A stretch of DNA of 64,000 nucleotides from Buchnera aphidicola (Chaetogeoica yunlongensis) (GTDB lineage Bacteria > Pseudomonadota > Gammaproteobacteria > Enterobacterales > Enterobacteriaceae), in the NCBI GenBank assembly GCA_039829965.1, contig CP139909.1:62001-126000 (forward strand), in the 5' to 3' direction. This document shows positions 55,298-64,000 of this stretch, in pieces. The notes beneath the pieces were generated by a model. It was not told the origin of the DNA and ran no database searches. It saw only the letters and a program-made list of their open reading frames with translations. How positions within the stretch are numbered: the first letter of the stretch is position 1; each line of letters begins with the position of its first letter. The position numbers were made by a program, and so were the translations under genes.

Positions 55298-56848
55298 ATG
55301 ATAATGAATTGGTATATATATATGTTAAATTTTTTAATATGTTATTTAAAAAAAATATTTTTTTTGAATAAAATTTTTATTAAAAAGTTTATAAAAATTT
55401 TTTATAATTCAAATATGGTTAATAATTCAATACAAGATAACAGATTATTAGAAATTATAGATTTAACTTTGCCAGAAAAATTTTTTGTATTGGTTAGTTT
55501 TAAAGCAATTTCTAATAATTTATTACGTGTTAAAATTGGAGATAAAGTATTACGTGGTCAAATATTAGCATTAGGAAATTATTATTTATCTCCAATTCAT
55601 TCTCCCAGTTCAGGCATTGTGGTTGATATTGTGCATAATTATTTATTTTTCTCAGATACGTTTTTTTCTGCAGTGATAATTTTATCTGATGGAAAAGATC
55701 AATGGGTTAGTCGTATACCAATAATGCATGATTATAAAAAATTTAGTTCTAGTCAGTTAATTGAATTGATTTATAATTTTGGTATAGTGGGATTAAGTGG
55801 TTCAGGTTTTATGTCTTCTAAAAAGTTAAAATATGCTATTGGAAAAGTTCATACTTTGGTAGTTAATGCAGTAGAAAGTGAACCTTGGGTAACTTCTGAT
55901 GATTGTTTAATACAAAATTTTTCTGAAGAAATAATACAAGGTTGTAAAATTTTAACTTGGATTTTGAAGATAAAAAAAGTATTGATAGTTTTGTCTAAAG
56001 GAAAATTAATTTCATTTAATATTTTAAAAAAAAAAGTTTTTTATTATTCACATTTTAAATTATTAACTGTAAAAAATAAATATCCTGCTGGAAGTAGTAA
56101 ACAATTAATAAAGACATTATTTGGAAAAGAAATACCAGAGGGTAAACATTCTATTGATTTAGGAATAATAATGTATAATGTTTCAACTGTTCGTGCAATA
56201 AAAAGAGCAGTATTAAATGGGGAACCATTAACAGAAAGAATAATTACGTTATCAGGAAATGGATTATCTATTTCCAAGAATATTTTAGTGAGAATTGGAA
56301 CTCCTATTAAGCATATATTGGCTTATTTTTGCATGAATAGTAATCAGCTTGAAATAAGAATAGGTGGTCCTATGACAGGAATCATTTTAAAAAATTTAAA
56401 TTTTTCAATATTAAAAGTAAATAATTGTATTTTATTTTCTTCAGTGTTAAAAAATAAATTTAATTATTTAAAAGAACAAAATTGTATTCGGTGTAAGGCA
56501 TGTTCTAATGTATGTCCAATGGGCTTATTACCTGAAGAATTATATTGGTATAGTAGGTATTTAAATCATGATAAATCTAAAAAGTATAAAATTTTAGATT
56601 GTATTGAGTGTGGTTTGTGTGAACAAGTATGTCCGAGTCATATTCCTTTAATGAGTTATTATCGAAGAGAAAAAAAACAGATTTTTATCACAAATTTAAA
56701 TAAAACCAAGGCTAAAATTTTTAAAGATTTGTTCTTAATACGTCAGGATAGATTAAATCGAGAAAAAATAAATAATGATAATGTTATTTTTTCTCAGTAC
56801 ATTTCTTGCAAGAAGTTTAAGTTAAAGATCAAAAATATAAAAAATTAA
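55298..56848 (+). CDS. rsxC: electron transport complex subunit RsxC, shortened
   Basis: 516 aa against 740 in E. coli. KIGDKVLRGQILALG (biotinyl-like domain), FGIVGLSGSGFMSSKKL (nucleotide/FMN loop), VNAVESEPWVTSDDCL, KYPAGSSKQLIKTLFGKEIP, RIGGPMTG, and two [4Fe-4S] motifs CIRCKACSNVCPMGLL and CIECGLCEQVCPSHIP are all there. The Ala-rich repeated tail of E. coli RsxC is missing. The N-terminus carries a hydrophobic K-rich stretch in place of the GGIHP motif, and the choice of start (55298) is uncertain. A10 at 56026-56035 is read in frame. Confidence 0.93.
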   Translation: MIMNWYIYMLNFLICYLKKIFFLNKIFIKKFIKIFYNSNMVNNSIQDNRLLEIIDLTLPEKFFVLVSFKAISNNLLRVKIGDKVLRGQILALGNYYLSPIHSPSSGIVVDIVHNYLFFSDTFFSAVIILSDGKDQWVSRIPIMHDYKKFSSSQLIELIYNFGIVGLSGSGFMSSKKLKYAIGKVHTLVVNAVESEPWVTSDDCLIQNFSEEIIQGCKILTWILKIKKVLIVLSKGKLISFNILKKKVFYYSHFKLLTVKNKYPAGSSKQLIKTLFGKEIPEGKHSIDLGIIMYNVSTVRAIKRAVLNGEPLTERIITLSGNGLSISKNILVRIGTPIKHILAYFCMNSNQLEIRIGGPMTGIILKNLNFSILKVNNCILFSSVLKNKFNYLKEQNCIRCKACSNVCPMGLLPEELYWYSRYLNHDKSKKYKILDCIECGLCEQVCPSHIPLMSYYRREKKQIFITNLNKTKAKIFKDLFLIRQDRLNREKINNDNVIFSQYISCKKFKLKIKNIKN

Positions 56849-56994
56849 ATACTTTTTATACATAAAACATTTTTAATATTATTTAAAATGAAGACATTTT
56901 TTATAATATAAGTTATGTAAATATTTTTTTATATTATAGTAATTAGTTTTAAATAAATTAATTTTTATTCGAGTTTTATATATGAGAAGATGTT

Positions 56995-58047
56995 ATGGAA
57001 GATTACAAGAAAAAAATTTTGAATTATACTTATAGAAGTACTAATAAAATAATGCTATTAGTAATATTTGCTAGTATTCCAGGAATGTGCACACAATTGT
57101 ATTTTTTTGGTTATGGAGTGTGTATTCAGATATTTCTTTCTATTTTTTTTTCTATTTTATTTGAAATTTTTATTAAAATTCTTCGAAAACAAAATGTTAA
57201 ACAAGTTTTTTTTGATAATTCTGCTACTTTAACTGGTGTGTTAATTGGTGTGAGTTTACCTTCATTGTCTCCATGGTGGTTATCGTGTTTAGGTTCTTTT
57301 TTTTCTATAATAATTGCTAAACAGATATATGGAGGATTAGGAAATAATATTTTTAATCCTGCTATGTGTGGATATGCGATATTATTAATATCTTTTCCTA
57401 TATTGATGACTAATTGGTCTTTTCAAAATTCTTGTTATTTTAATTTATTTAACTTATATGATGTATTATCTGTTATTTTTTTTACTGATATGAAAACTTA
57501 TTTATCTATTATTGATAAATTACAGATCTCGCATGAATTTGTAACTCAAGCTACCCCTTTAGAAATGGTAAGAACTAATTTTTTATATTTTAAAAATATT
57601 TATTTATTGTTTAATTTAGATTATAGTTTTCAATGTTGGAAGTGGATATTAATTAATATTAGTTTTTTATTAGGTGGGATTATATTATTGTTTTTAAATG
57701 TAATTTGTTGGCGTATTCCAGTGAGTATTTTGTTGACTTTATTTATATTTTCCATGTTAGATTGTTATTTGTGCGAAAGTAATATGTATTTTTCTTTTTT
57801 TCAGTTATTTTTTGGAAGTACTATGTTATCTGCTTTTTTTATTGCAACAGATCCTGTTACAACTTCGATTACTAATGTTGGTAGAGTAATATTTGGAATT
57901 ATGATAGGATTTTTAGTTTGGTTAATTAGAACTTTTGGGGGTTATCCAGATGCAATAGCGTTTTCTATACTATTATCAAATTCTATTGTGCCTTTATTAG
58001 ATTATTATATTCAACCACGTGTATATGGATATGTTAAAAAAAAATAA
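56995..58047 (+). CDS. rsxD: electron transport complex subunit RsxD
   Basis: 350 aa (E. coli 352), membrane protein with about nine helices. The covalent FMN site is probably at ATPLEM (about residue 183), where the threonine is the attachment residue in RnfD. NIFNPAMCGYAIL and FFIATDPVTTSIT are conserved. It ends inside the start of rsxG. Confidence 0.95.
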   Translation: MEDYKKKILNYTYRSTNKIMLLVIFASIPGMCTQLYFFGYGVCIQIFLSIFFSILFEIFIKILRKQNVKQVFFDNSATLTGVLIGVSLPSLSPWWLSCLGSFFSIIIAKQIYGGLGNNIFNPAMCGYAILLISFPILMTNWSFQNSCYFNLFNLYDVLSVIFFTDMKTYLSIIDKLQISHEFVTQATPLEMVRTNFLYFKNIYLLFNLDYSFQCWKWILINISFLLGGIILLFLNVICWRIPVSILLTLFIFSMLDCYLCESNMYFSFFQLFFGSTMLSAFFIATDPVTTSITNVGRVIFGIMIGFLVWLIRTFGGYPDAIAFSILLSNSIVPLLDYYIQPRVYGYVKKK

Positions 58048-58681
58048 AAAACGTGAAATTTTTAGAACTGCAATTGTTTTAGGTGTTTTTGGTTTTTTAG
58101 CATCAAGTTATGTATCTATAATACATATTATTACTAAAAGTAAAATACAGCATCAAGAAGCAATATATAAAAATAAAATTTTTAATCAAATAGTTCCTTC
58201 AAATTTTTATGATAATGATATTAATAAATCGTGTTTTATTTTTAATAATAAATTATTAGGTGATGATAAAAATCATTATTTATGGATAGCTAAAAAAAAT
58301 AATAAAATGACTGTGATTATTTTTGATATTATTGCTCCTGATGGTTATTCAGGTAGCATTAAGATGATGATATCTTTAGATATTATTCGTGGAAAAATTT
58401 TAGGTGTTCGAGTATTGAATCATAATGAAACTCCAGGATTAGGTGACAAAATTGATATTAATATTTCAGATTGGATTACCAAGTTTTCTGGTGTATCTAT
58501 TTCTTATAAAAATGATTTGTATTTATCTCTAAAAAAGTTTGGAGGTAATATTGATCAATTTACGGGAGCAACAATTACTCCATTATCCATTGTTAATTCG
58601 ATTAAACGTATAGTAAAATTAATGCGTACATTTCCATTATCTGAAATTTTAAATTTATCTCCGTGTAATGTTTATGAATAA
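58031..58681 (+). CDS. rsxG: electron transport complex subunit RsxG
   Basis: 216 aa from the ATG at 58031 (E. coli 206), overlapping rsxD by 17 bases; a GTG at 58019 would add four residues. One N-terminal helix anchors a periplasmic domain with DGYSGSIKMM, HNETPGLGDKI and the flavin attachment motif FTGATITP, where the second threonine binds FMN. The tail overlaps rsxE. Confidence 0.95.
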   Translation: MLKKNKKREIFRTAIVLGVFGFLASSYVSIIHIITKSKIQHQEAIYKNKIFNQIVPSNFYDNDINKSCFIFNNKLLGDDKNHYLWIAKKNNKMTVIIFDIIAPDGYSGSIKMMISLDIIRGKILGVRVLNHNETPGLGDKIDINISDWITKFSGVSISYKNDLYLSLKKFGGNIDQFTGATITPLSIVNSIKRIVKLMRTFPLSEILNLSPCNVYE

Positions 58682-59387
58682 ATTTTTTAAAATTATATTA
58701 AATGGTTTTTGGAAAAAAAATTCCTCTTTAGTCCAATTATTAGGTCTTTGTCCTGTTTTATCGGTTACTACTAGTGTCGTTAATGCTATTGGATTAGGAA
58801 TAGCAACTACAATTGTTCTTATTATAACGAATGTAATAATTTCATCATTGAAAAAATATATTCCAAGAAATATTCGCATTCCAATTTATATTATAGTAAT
58901 TAGTTCTATAGTTAGTTCTCTTGATTTATTAATTAAAGCATATTTTTATTATTTATATCATTCTTTAGGAATTTTTATTCCATTAATTATTACTAATTGT
59001 ATTGTTTGTAGTCGTGCTGATTCTGTAGCAATTAAAAGTTCTATTTTTTCTTCGTTTATAGATGGATTAAGTATAGGTTTAGGTGCTACATGGTCTATGT
59101 TTTTATTAGGTATGTTTAGAGAAATTTTTGGTCATGGAACATTATTTTTTGGAATAGAAGATATATTGGGATATTGTAGTCATTATTTTAATATTAAGAT
59201 ATTTCATGTAAATTCAATTTTTTTATTTTTTTTATTTCCTTCTGGTGCGTTTTTGATTCTAGCTTTTATTATAGCTGGTAAAAATTATATAGAAACAAGA
59301 TTGTCTTGTATAAATTATAAACGTATTTGTTTGTGTATGAATAATCTTGTTTTAAATAAAAATAAGATTAATAAACGTGAATTATAA
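58674..59387 (+). CDS. rsxE: electron transport complex subunit RsxE
   Basis: 237 aa from the ATG at 58674 (E. coli 231); an ATG two codons earlier is possible. Six helices with LVQLLGLCPVLSVTTS, IFIPLIITNCIV and FREIFGHGTLF. RsxE is paralogous to RsxA. It overlaps rsxG by 8 bases and nth by 11, so the operon runs into the DNA repair gene, as in E. coli. Confidence 0.95.
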   Translation: MNKFFKIILNGFWKKNSSLVQLLGLCPVLSVTTSVVNAIGLGIATTIVLIITNVIISSLKKYIPRNIRIPIYIIVISSIVSSLDLLIKAYFYYLYHSLGIFIPLIITNCIVCSRADSVAIKSSIFSSFIDGLSIGLGATWSMFLLGMFREIFGHGTLFFGIEDILGYCSHYFNIKIFHVNSIFLFFLFPSGAFLILAFIIAGKNYIETRLSCINYKRICLCMNNLVLNKNKINKREL

Positions 59388-60006
59388 TAATCGTATTAAT
59401 ATTTTAACTATATTTTTAAATACATATGGAAGTTTAACTACTGAATTAAATTTTTCTTCTGAATTTGAGTTATTAGTTGCTGTATTATTATCAGCAAAAA
59501 CGACTGATCGTATGGTTAATATAGTTACAAAAAAATTATTTAGTATTGCTAATACTCCAAAAGGTTTAATATTAGCAGGATTACCTATGATTAAAAAAAG
59601 TATAAAAAGAATTGGTTTATTTAATCGAAAATCTATTAATATATTTAAAATATGTAACATCTTGTTAAAAAAATATAATGGTAAAATACCTAGAAATAGA
59701 AAGGATTTGGAGTCTTTGCCTGGAATTGGAAGAAAAACAGCAAATGTTATTTTAAATGTTGTTTTTAAGAAAAAAACTATTGCTGTAGATACTCATGTAT
59801 TTCGAGTTTGTAATCGTACTGGTTTTGCAACGGGAAAAACTGTTTTTGAAGTAGAAAAAAAATTATTAGATTTTGTTCCTAGTAATTTTAAATTAAAATG
59901 CCATTTTTTGTTTTTAATGCATGGTCGTCATATATGTACTTTTTATAAACCTAAATGTTTAAAATGTTGTATAAGTCACGATTGTGAATTTAAAAATAAA
60001 GTTTAA
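59377..60006 (+). CDS. nth: endonuclease III
   Basis: 209 aa (E. coli 211) from a GTG within the end of rsxE. DNA glycosylase/AP lyase for oxidised pyrimidines. The helix-hairpin-helix with catalytic lysine (LPGIGRKTANV, about K120) and catalytic aspartate (VDTHVFRVCNRT) are present, as is the four-cysteine [4Fe-4S] loop CTFYKPKC to C. Position 41, a glutamine in E. coli that fills the gap left by the flipped base, is lysine here (SAKTTD). Confidence 0.96.
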   Translation: MNYNNRINILTIFLNTYGSLTTELNFSSEFELLVAVLLSAKTTDRMVNIVTKKLFSIANTPKGLILAGLPMIKKSIKRIGLFNRKSINIFKICNILLKKYNGKIPRNRKDLESLPGIGRKTANVILNVVFKKKTIAVDTHVFRVCNRTGFATGKTVFEVEKKLLDFVPSNFKLKCHFLFLMHGRHICTFYKPKCLKCCISHDCEFKNKV

Positions 60007-60102
60007 ATTTTAAGATATTTAGTGTGTAAATATTATTTTTTGAATAATTAAAAAATATCATATAAATACGTTAGAGGTTTTTAATTTTAGGATAAAAACA
60101 TT

Positions 60103-61374
60103 ATGTTAGATCAGACTTTAATTCAAGAATTAAAAAACAGAGGATTAATTTCACAAATTACAGATGAATTGAATTTGGTTAAGTTGTTATTTAACAAAAA
60201 AATTTCTATATATTGTGGTTTTGATATAACAGCAGATAGTTTGCATATTGGTCATATTTTGCCATTATTATGTTTAAAAAGATTTTATTGTGCAGGTCAT
60301 AAACCGGTTGTTTTAATAGGAGGAGCTACAAGTTTAATTGGTGATCCTAGTTTTAAGAGTACAGAGCGAAAATTAAATACAAGTGAATTAATTTGTTCAT
60401 GGAAAAATAAAATTATTAATCAGTTATCATTGTTTTTAGAATTTGATGCAAATAATCGTAATTGTGTTATTGTAGATAATTTTGATTGGTTTAAAAATAT
60501 AAATATAATTATGTTTTTACGTGATATTGGTAAATATTTTTCTATTAATAAAATGATAGTAAGAGATGCTGTTCAAAATAGAATTAATCGTTTAGATTGT
60601 GGAATTTCATTTACTGAGTTTTCATATAATTTGTTACAAGCATATGATTTTGCAATTTTAAATAAAAATTTAGGAGTTGTATTGCAAATTGGTGGTTCTG
60701 ATCAGTGGGGGAATATTACATCTGGAATTGAATTAACTAGAAAGTTATATAAGAGAAAAGTATTTGGTATGACTCTTCCTTTATTAACAAAGAAAGATGG
60801 AATCAAATTTGGAAAAACTGAATCAGATACTATTTGGTTGGATGGAAAAAAAACCACTCCTTATAAGTTTTATCAATATTGGTTAAATATTCCTGATTCT
60901 GATTTATACACTTTTTTAAAGATGTTTACTTTTTTAAGTTTATCTGAAATAGAAGAAATGAAATATGACTCTGTCTTGGTTGGTATCAATAAACATAAAA
61001 AAATCCTTGCTGATTTTTTAACTGGTTTAATTCATGGTCAAAAAGAACTTGAAGCTGTTAAACGTATTACTATAAATCTTTTTTCTGGAAAATTGTGTGA
61101 TATGAAAGAATCTGATTTTATTCAATTAGAGAAAGATGGTATTCCTTCTGTTAAAGTAGATTTTTCAAAAAATCTTCAGCAAATATTAGTTGATTCTCAG
61201 TTAGCATTATCTAGAATTAATGCTAAAAATATGATTGTGTCTAATTCTATTCGTATTAATCATGTTGTGCAAAATAATCCGTTTTATTGTTTTTGTATTA
61301 ATGATAGAATATTTAATAAATATACATTATTGTCTAGAGGCAAGAAACATTTCTGTTTATTACATTGGGTGTAA
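60103..61374 (+). CDS. tyrS: tyrosyl-tRNA synthetase
   Basis: 423 aa (E. coli 424). Class I core with GFDITADSLHIGHILPL (HIGH) and KFGKTESDT (the TyrRS variant of KMSKS), plus GGSDQWGNITSGIEL for tyrosine and tRNA binding; the C-terminal S4-like domain ends SRGKKHFCLLHWV. It lies about 96 bases downstream of nth. Confidence 0.97.
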   Translation: MLDQTLIQELKNRGLISQITDELNLVKLLFNKKISIYCGFDITADSLHIGHILPLLCLKRFYCAGHKPVVLIGGATSLIGDPSFKSTERKLNTSELICSWKNKIINQLSLFLEFDANNRNCVIVDNFDWFKNINIIMFLRDIGKYFSINKMIVRDAVQNRINRLDCGISFTEFSYNLLQAYDFAILNKNLGVVLQIGGSDQWGNITSGIELTRKLYKRKVFGMTLPLLTKKDGIKFGKTESDTIWLDGKKTTPYKFYQYWLNIPDSDLYTFLKMFTFLSLSEIEEMKYDSVLVGINKHKKILADFLTGLIHGQKELEAVKRITINLFSGKLCDMKESDFIQLEKDGIPSVKVDFSKNLQQILVDSQLALSRINAKNMIVSNSIRINHVVQNNPFYCFCINDRIFNKYTLLSRGKKHFCLLHWV

Positions 61375-61434
61375 TTTTAGTTATATGTATTTATAATTTA
61401 ATATTTTGTTGCATATTATATATAATTATGTTTT

Positions 61435-61821
61435 TTATAGTTCAAAACTATTTCCACAACCACAAAAATTTTTTATTTTTTTATGTGTAAATTTAAAACT
61501 TTTATTTATTCCATCTTTTACAAAATCTATTTTTATACCATCTAAAATATTTAGATTTTTATTTTCAATTACTAAAGAAATCTCTTTAGAAAAAAACATT
61601 GTAGTTGTGAGATCGTTTAGTGGATGCTTTATTTCTTCCATAAAATATTGAAATCCTGCGCAACCTGTTTTTCTTATACCTATTTTAATTTTTTTTTTGT
61701 TTTTTTTTGTTAACAATATAAGTTGTTTTTTAGCTGAAATAGTTAATTTGATTCCTTGAGTATACTTTATTTTATTATTATGAGATGGAAGTAATAAAAC
61801 AAAATGGTTTTTTTCGTTCAT
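61435..61821 (-). CDS. sufA: SufA/IscA-type iron-sulfur carrier
   Basis: 128 aa (E. coli SufA 122). The A-type carrier fold shows IGIRKTGCAGFQYFMEE, then DFVKDGINKSFKF and the terminal CGCGNSFEL; the three cluster-binding cysteines are all present. RKTGCAGF is closer to SufA than to ErpA (GGCSGF), and in E. coli sufA neighbours ydiK, as here. It accepts and passes on Fe-S clusters, useful for RsxB/C and Nth. The remaining suf genes are not beside it. An IscA or ErpA assignment is not excluded. Confidence 0.82.
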   Translation of the reverse strand: MNEKNHFVLLLPSHNNKIKYTQGIKLTISAKKQLILLTKKNKKKIKIGIRKTGCAGFQYFMEEIKHPLNDLTTTMFFSKEISLVIENKNLNILDGIKIDFVKDGINKSFKFTHKKIKNFCGCGNSFEL

Positions 61822-62341
61822 ATTTATTCCTAATATTTTAAATTATTTTTAGAGAAATTTTGATATATAAGATAGAGTAAAAAATTTAAAATTTACTACG
61901 ATATGGATTTTAGCATATTTATGTTGAAATATATTTTTTTGATAAAATTATTAAGTATTATATTTTTATGTTGAAATATTTATATAAATTTATTTTTAAA
62001 TATTAATTTATGTTAGTAGTATTAAAATGTTTTTATAGTACTGTTTGGTGTATGGTATTTTACTGCAATAAATTAAAATTATGAATAGTGTCATATAATT
62101 TTTTATATATTTTGTTATTATAGAATTAACTAGTTTAGTAGATTTATAGTTATATATAAGTATTTAATATATATTTTTTTGTATTTTGTATATTTGTAAT
62201 AGATGTTTTATTATTTATGTTATTTTAAATTATATGTAATAAAATTTATAATGTAATATTTATTTTTATATTTACTGTTTGTTTAGTAAATAAAAATAGT
62301 GTGTAAAAATAATTAAAAACTATAAAAGGTATAATGTTTGT
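61822..62341. other. 520-base gap between divergent sufA and ydiK
   Basis: A/T-rich with no recognisable gene, tRNA or convincing hairpin. It presumably holds both promoters. Confidence 0.6.
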
Positions 62342-63460
62342 ATGCAAAATTCAAAAAAAAGTATGAATTTTCCACAAGTAGTTTTTTCTTTGATATTTGT
62401 TACTATTATGATTTTTTCTAGTTTGTGGATTATGCGCCCATTTTTTTTGGGTTTTTCATGGGCGGGAATGGTTGTAATAGCAACGTGGCCAATTTTTTTA
62501 AAATTGCAAATATTGTTATGGGGAAGTCGTTTTTTCGCTGTAATTTTAATGATTTTGTCTTTATTGTTAGTTTTTATTGTGCCAATTGTATGTATAGTGA
62601 ATAGTTTAATTGAAAATAGTACAGCTGTAATTAGTTGGTTAAATTCTGATGAATTTAGTTTTCCAGCGTTAGAATGGTTGCAAAACATTCCTATTATCGG
62701 GATAAAATTATTTTCTAGCTATCAAAAATTATTGAATGAAGGTGGAAGTGAATTAATTGCAAAATTTCAACCATATATGGGAAGAACTACTGAGTTTTTT
62801 GTGATGCAAGTTGGTCATTGTGGAAGATTTGTTTTACATCTTATTTTTATGCTAATTTTTAGTTCTTTGTTGTATTGGAATGGAGAAAAAGTACAAAATT
62901 TAATTCGGTATTTTGCTATAAAATTAGGTTCAGAGTCTGGAGATGCATTAGTATTATTAGCAGGACAAGCTATTAGAGCAGTTGCTTTGGGTGTTGTCGT
63001 CACGGCTTTAGTGCAAGGAATATTAAGTGGAATAGGATTAGCTATTTCTGGTATACCATATTCTTCTTTTTTAATGGTGTTAATAATTATATTTTGTTTA
63101 GTTCAATTAGGTCCGTTACCAGTATTAGTTCCAGCTATAATTTGGTTGTATTTAAATGGTAATACAACTTGGGGAACTGTTTTATTGATTTGGAGTTGTG
63201 TAGTTTGTATTTTGGATCATATATTACGTCCTATTTTAATACGTATTGGTGCTAATTTACCTACTGTAATTATTTTATCAGGAGTTATTGGCGGGTTAAT
63301 TGCATTTGGTATGATCGGATTATTTATTGGTCCTGTAATATTAGTTATTTCATATCGCTTAATTTTTTCTTGGATGTATAACATTTCAGATTCTAATTCT
63401 TTGTCCAAGAGGTCAATTCAAAGTTTTATTTTAAAAAAAAAAATTGATAAAAGGAATTAA
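62342..63460 (+). CDS. ydiK: AI-2E family transporter-like membrane protein YdiK
   Basis: 372 aa (E. coli YdiK 370), about seven to eight membrane helices. Conserved family parts are LWIMRPFFLGFSWAGMVVIA near the N-terminus, VVTALVQGILSGIGLAISGIP, QLGPLPVLVPAIIWLYLNG, and DHILRPILIRIGANLPTVII. Function in E. coli is not established; it belongs to the PerM/TqsA family of efflux proteins. Next to sufA and aroH, as in the E. coli region. An A11 run at 63433-63443 sits near the last codons. Confidence 0.93.
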   Translation: MQNSKKSMNFPQVVFSLIFVTIMIFSSLWIMRPFFLGFSWAGMVVIATWPIFLKLQILLWGSRFFAVILMILSLLLVFIVPIVCIVNSLIENSTAVISWLNSDEFSFPALEWLQNIPIIGIKLFSSYQKLLNEGGSELIAKFQPYMGRTTEFFVMQVGHCGRFVLHLIFMLIFSSLLYWNGEKVQNLIRYFAIKLGSESGDALVLLAGQAIRAVALGVVVTALVQGILSGIGLAISGIPYSSFLMVLIIIFCLVQLGPLPVLVPAIIWLYLNGNTTWGTVLLIWSCVVCILDHILRPILIRIGANLPTVIILSGVIGGLIAFGMIGLFIGPVILVISYRLIFSWMYNISDSNSLSKRSIQSFILKKKIDKRN

Positions 63461-63929
63461 TAATATTCTTATAAAATTTATTTGATAATAAAAAAATAAA
63501 AAAATAAAAAATTTATAGTTTTTTTAGAGATATTAATTAGTATTACATAATTTTTTTTTAAAAAAGTTTTAATTTTAAAACATAAGTATAATGCATATTT
63601 ATTTTTAGATTTTTAATATTTCTTATATTATAGAATAAATATATTTTATAGTTAATATTAATTATTAAATAATTTTTTTAAAAATTTTGTATTTTAATTA
63701 ATAGATATTAATATTTTAATATTTTTTTTAAAAGTTTTATAACACTTAGAATTTTAATATAAAAACATAATTTTATATAAAACATTGAAAAAATTTTTTA
63801 TTTTTAATTATATTTTTTAAAATATTAATATAATTAATAATTAAATATAAAATTTTATTTATTTTTATGTAGAATTGATAGTGTTATATTTATTTTTTTA
63901 AGTTGTAGATATTTATTTTAGAGAATAAC
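63461..63929. other. 469-base gap between ydiK and aroH
   Basis: Extremely A/T-rich, with imperfect repeats of TAAAAAA near 63486-63510. No gene or Trp-codon leader is seen ahead of aroH. Confidence 0.6.
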
Positions 63930-64000
63930 ATGAAAAAAACAGATGAATTGAGAACAATACGAATTGATCCATTGATTACTCCAGCTGAATTAGCACAACG
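63930..64000 (+). CDS. aroH: 3-deoxy-D-arabino-heptulosonate 7-phosphate synthase, 5' end
   Basis: Only 23 codons are in the window. The start is an ATG at 63930 after GAGAATA. The peptide MKKTDELRTIRIDPLITPAE matches the start of the Trp-sensitive E. coli AroH (MNRTDELRTARIESLVTPAE) nearly position by position, and differs from AroF and AroG. It makes the first metabolite of the shikimate pathway that aroC completes. Confidence 0.9.
   Translation, partial: MKKTDELRTIRIDPLITPAELAQ

Noticed and set aside
60800..60830. Apparent loss of KMSKS in tyrS (KFGKT)
   Set aside because: KFGKT is the normal variant in bacterial TyrRS, including E. coli.
62320..62688. 122-codon minus-strand frame opposite the start of ydiK
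   Set aside because: ydiK matches its family over the full length; the antisense frame has no recognisable motif.
63486..63510. Repeats of TAAAAAA downstream of ydiK, considered as a small array
   Set aside because: Only about three imperfect units of low-complexity sequence without spacers; no CRISPR or iteron features.

Overview
The window is a stretch of a highly reduced, very AT-rich gammaproteobacterial genome. Gene content and order closely follow blocks of the Escherichia coli chromosome: cca-uppP, ptsHI-crr-ligA, gltX with valine/lysine/alanine tRNAs, the fli operons, rpmBG, talA-tkt, aroC-smrB, hisGDCBHAFI-gnd, ribE-norM-tRNA-Val, and rsxABCDGE-nth. Amino-acid pathways (his, dapA/dapE, aroC/aroH) are kept beside a partial flagellar basal body and almost no regulators or mobile DNA. 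This is the pattern of the aphid endosymbiont Buchnera aphidicola. Retention of uppP makes me suspect the Baizongia pistaciae lineage, but that strain-level guess is from memory and untested.

Layout. 1-6302: 5' part of ribB, cca, uppP, and the pts operon (crr, ptsI, ptsH) on the minus strand, then an empty stretch of almost 1 kb. 6303-10070: ligA, tRNA-Lys, tRNA-Val(TAC), gltX, tRNA-Ala. 10321-20987: fliE divergent from fliFGHIJK and fliMNOPQR, the rod, MS-ring, C-ring and export gate of the flagellar type III machine. 21275-28400: rpmG, rpmB, a TamB-like giant protein, ppa, tldE, RNase P RNA and rsmI. 28623-38839: fabB, talA, tkt, dapE, dapA, aroC, smrB. 39233-46312: the complete eight-gene histidine operon. 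46464-53218: gnd, dcd, metG, tilS, tRNA-Val(GAC), norM. 53466-61821: ribE, the complete rsxABCDGE operon, nth, tyrS and a SufA/IscA-type protein. 62342-64000: ydiK and the 5' end of aroH.

Functionally the window provides histidine synthesis and the lysine and chorismate steps that a symbiont could use to supply its host. It also holds a non-oxidative/oxidative pentose-phosphate core (gnd, talA, tkt), riboflavin steps (ribB, ribE), translation factors and tRNAs, PTS phosphotransfer proteins, and a basal-body exporter without filament genes.

The most notable signals are decay or rescue signatures rather than a new system. ribE is split by an 11-A tract and fliK by a 10-T tract; both halves are otherwise well conserved, which fits frameshift rescue by slippage at homopolymers. 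LigA lacks its BRCT domain, Cca has lost its HD catalytic motif, MetG lacks the C-terminal tRNA-binding domain, and three of four tRNA genes do not encode CCA. I found no CRISPR array, insertion sequence, prophage or obviously novel multi-gene system.
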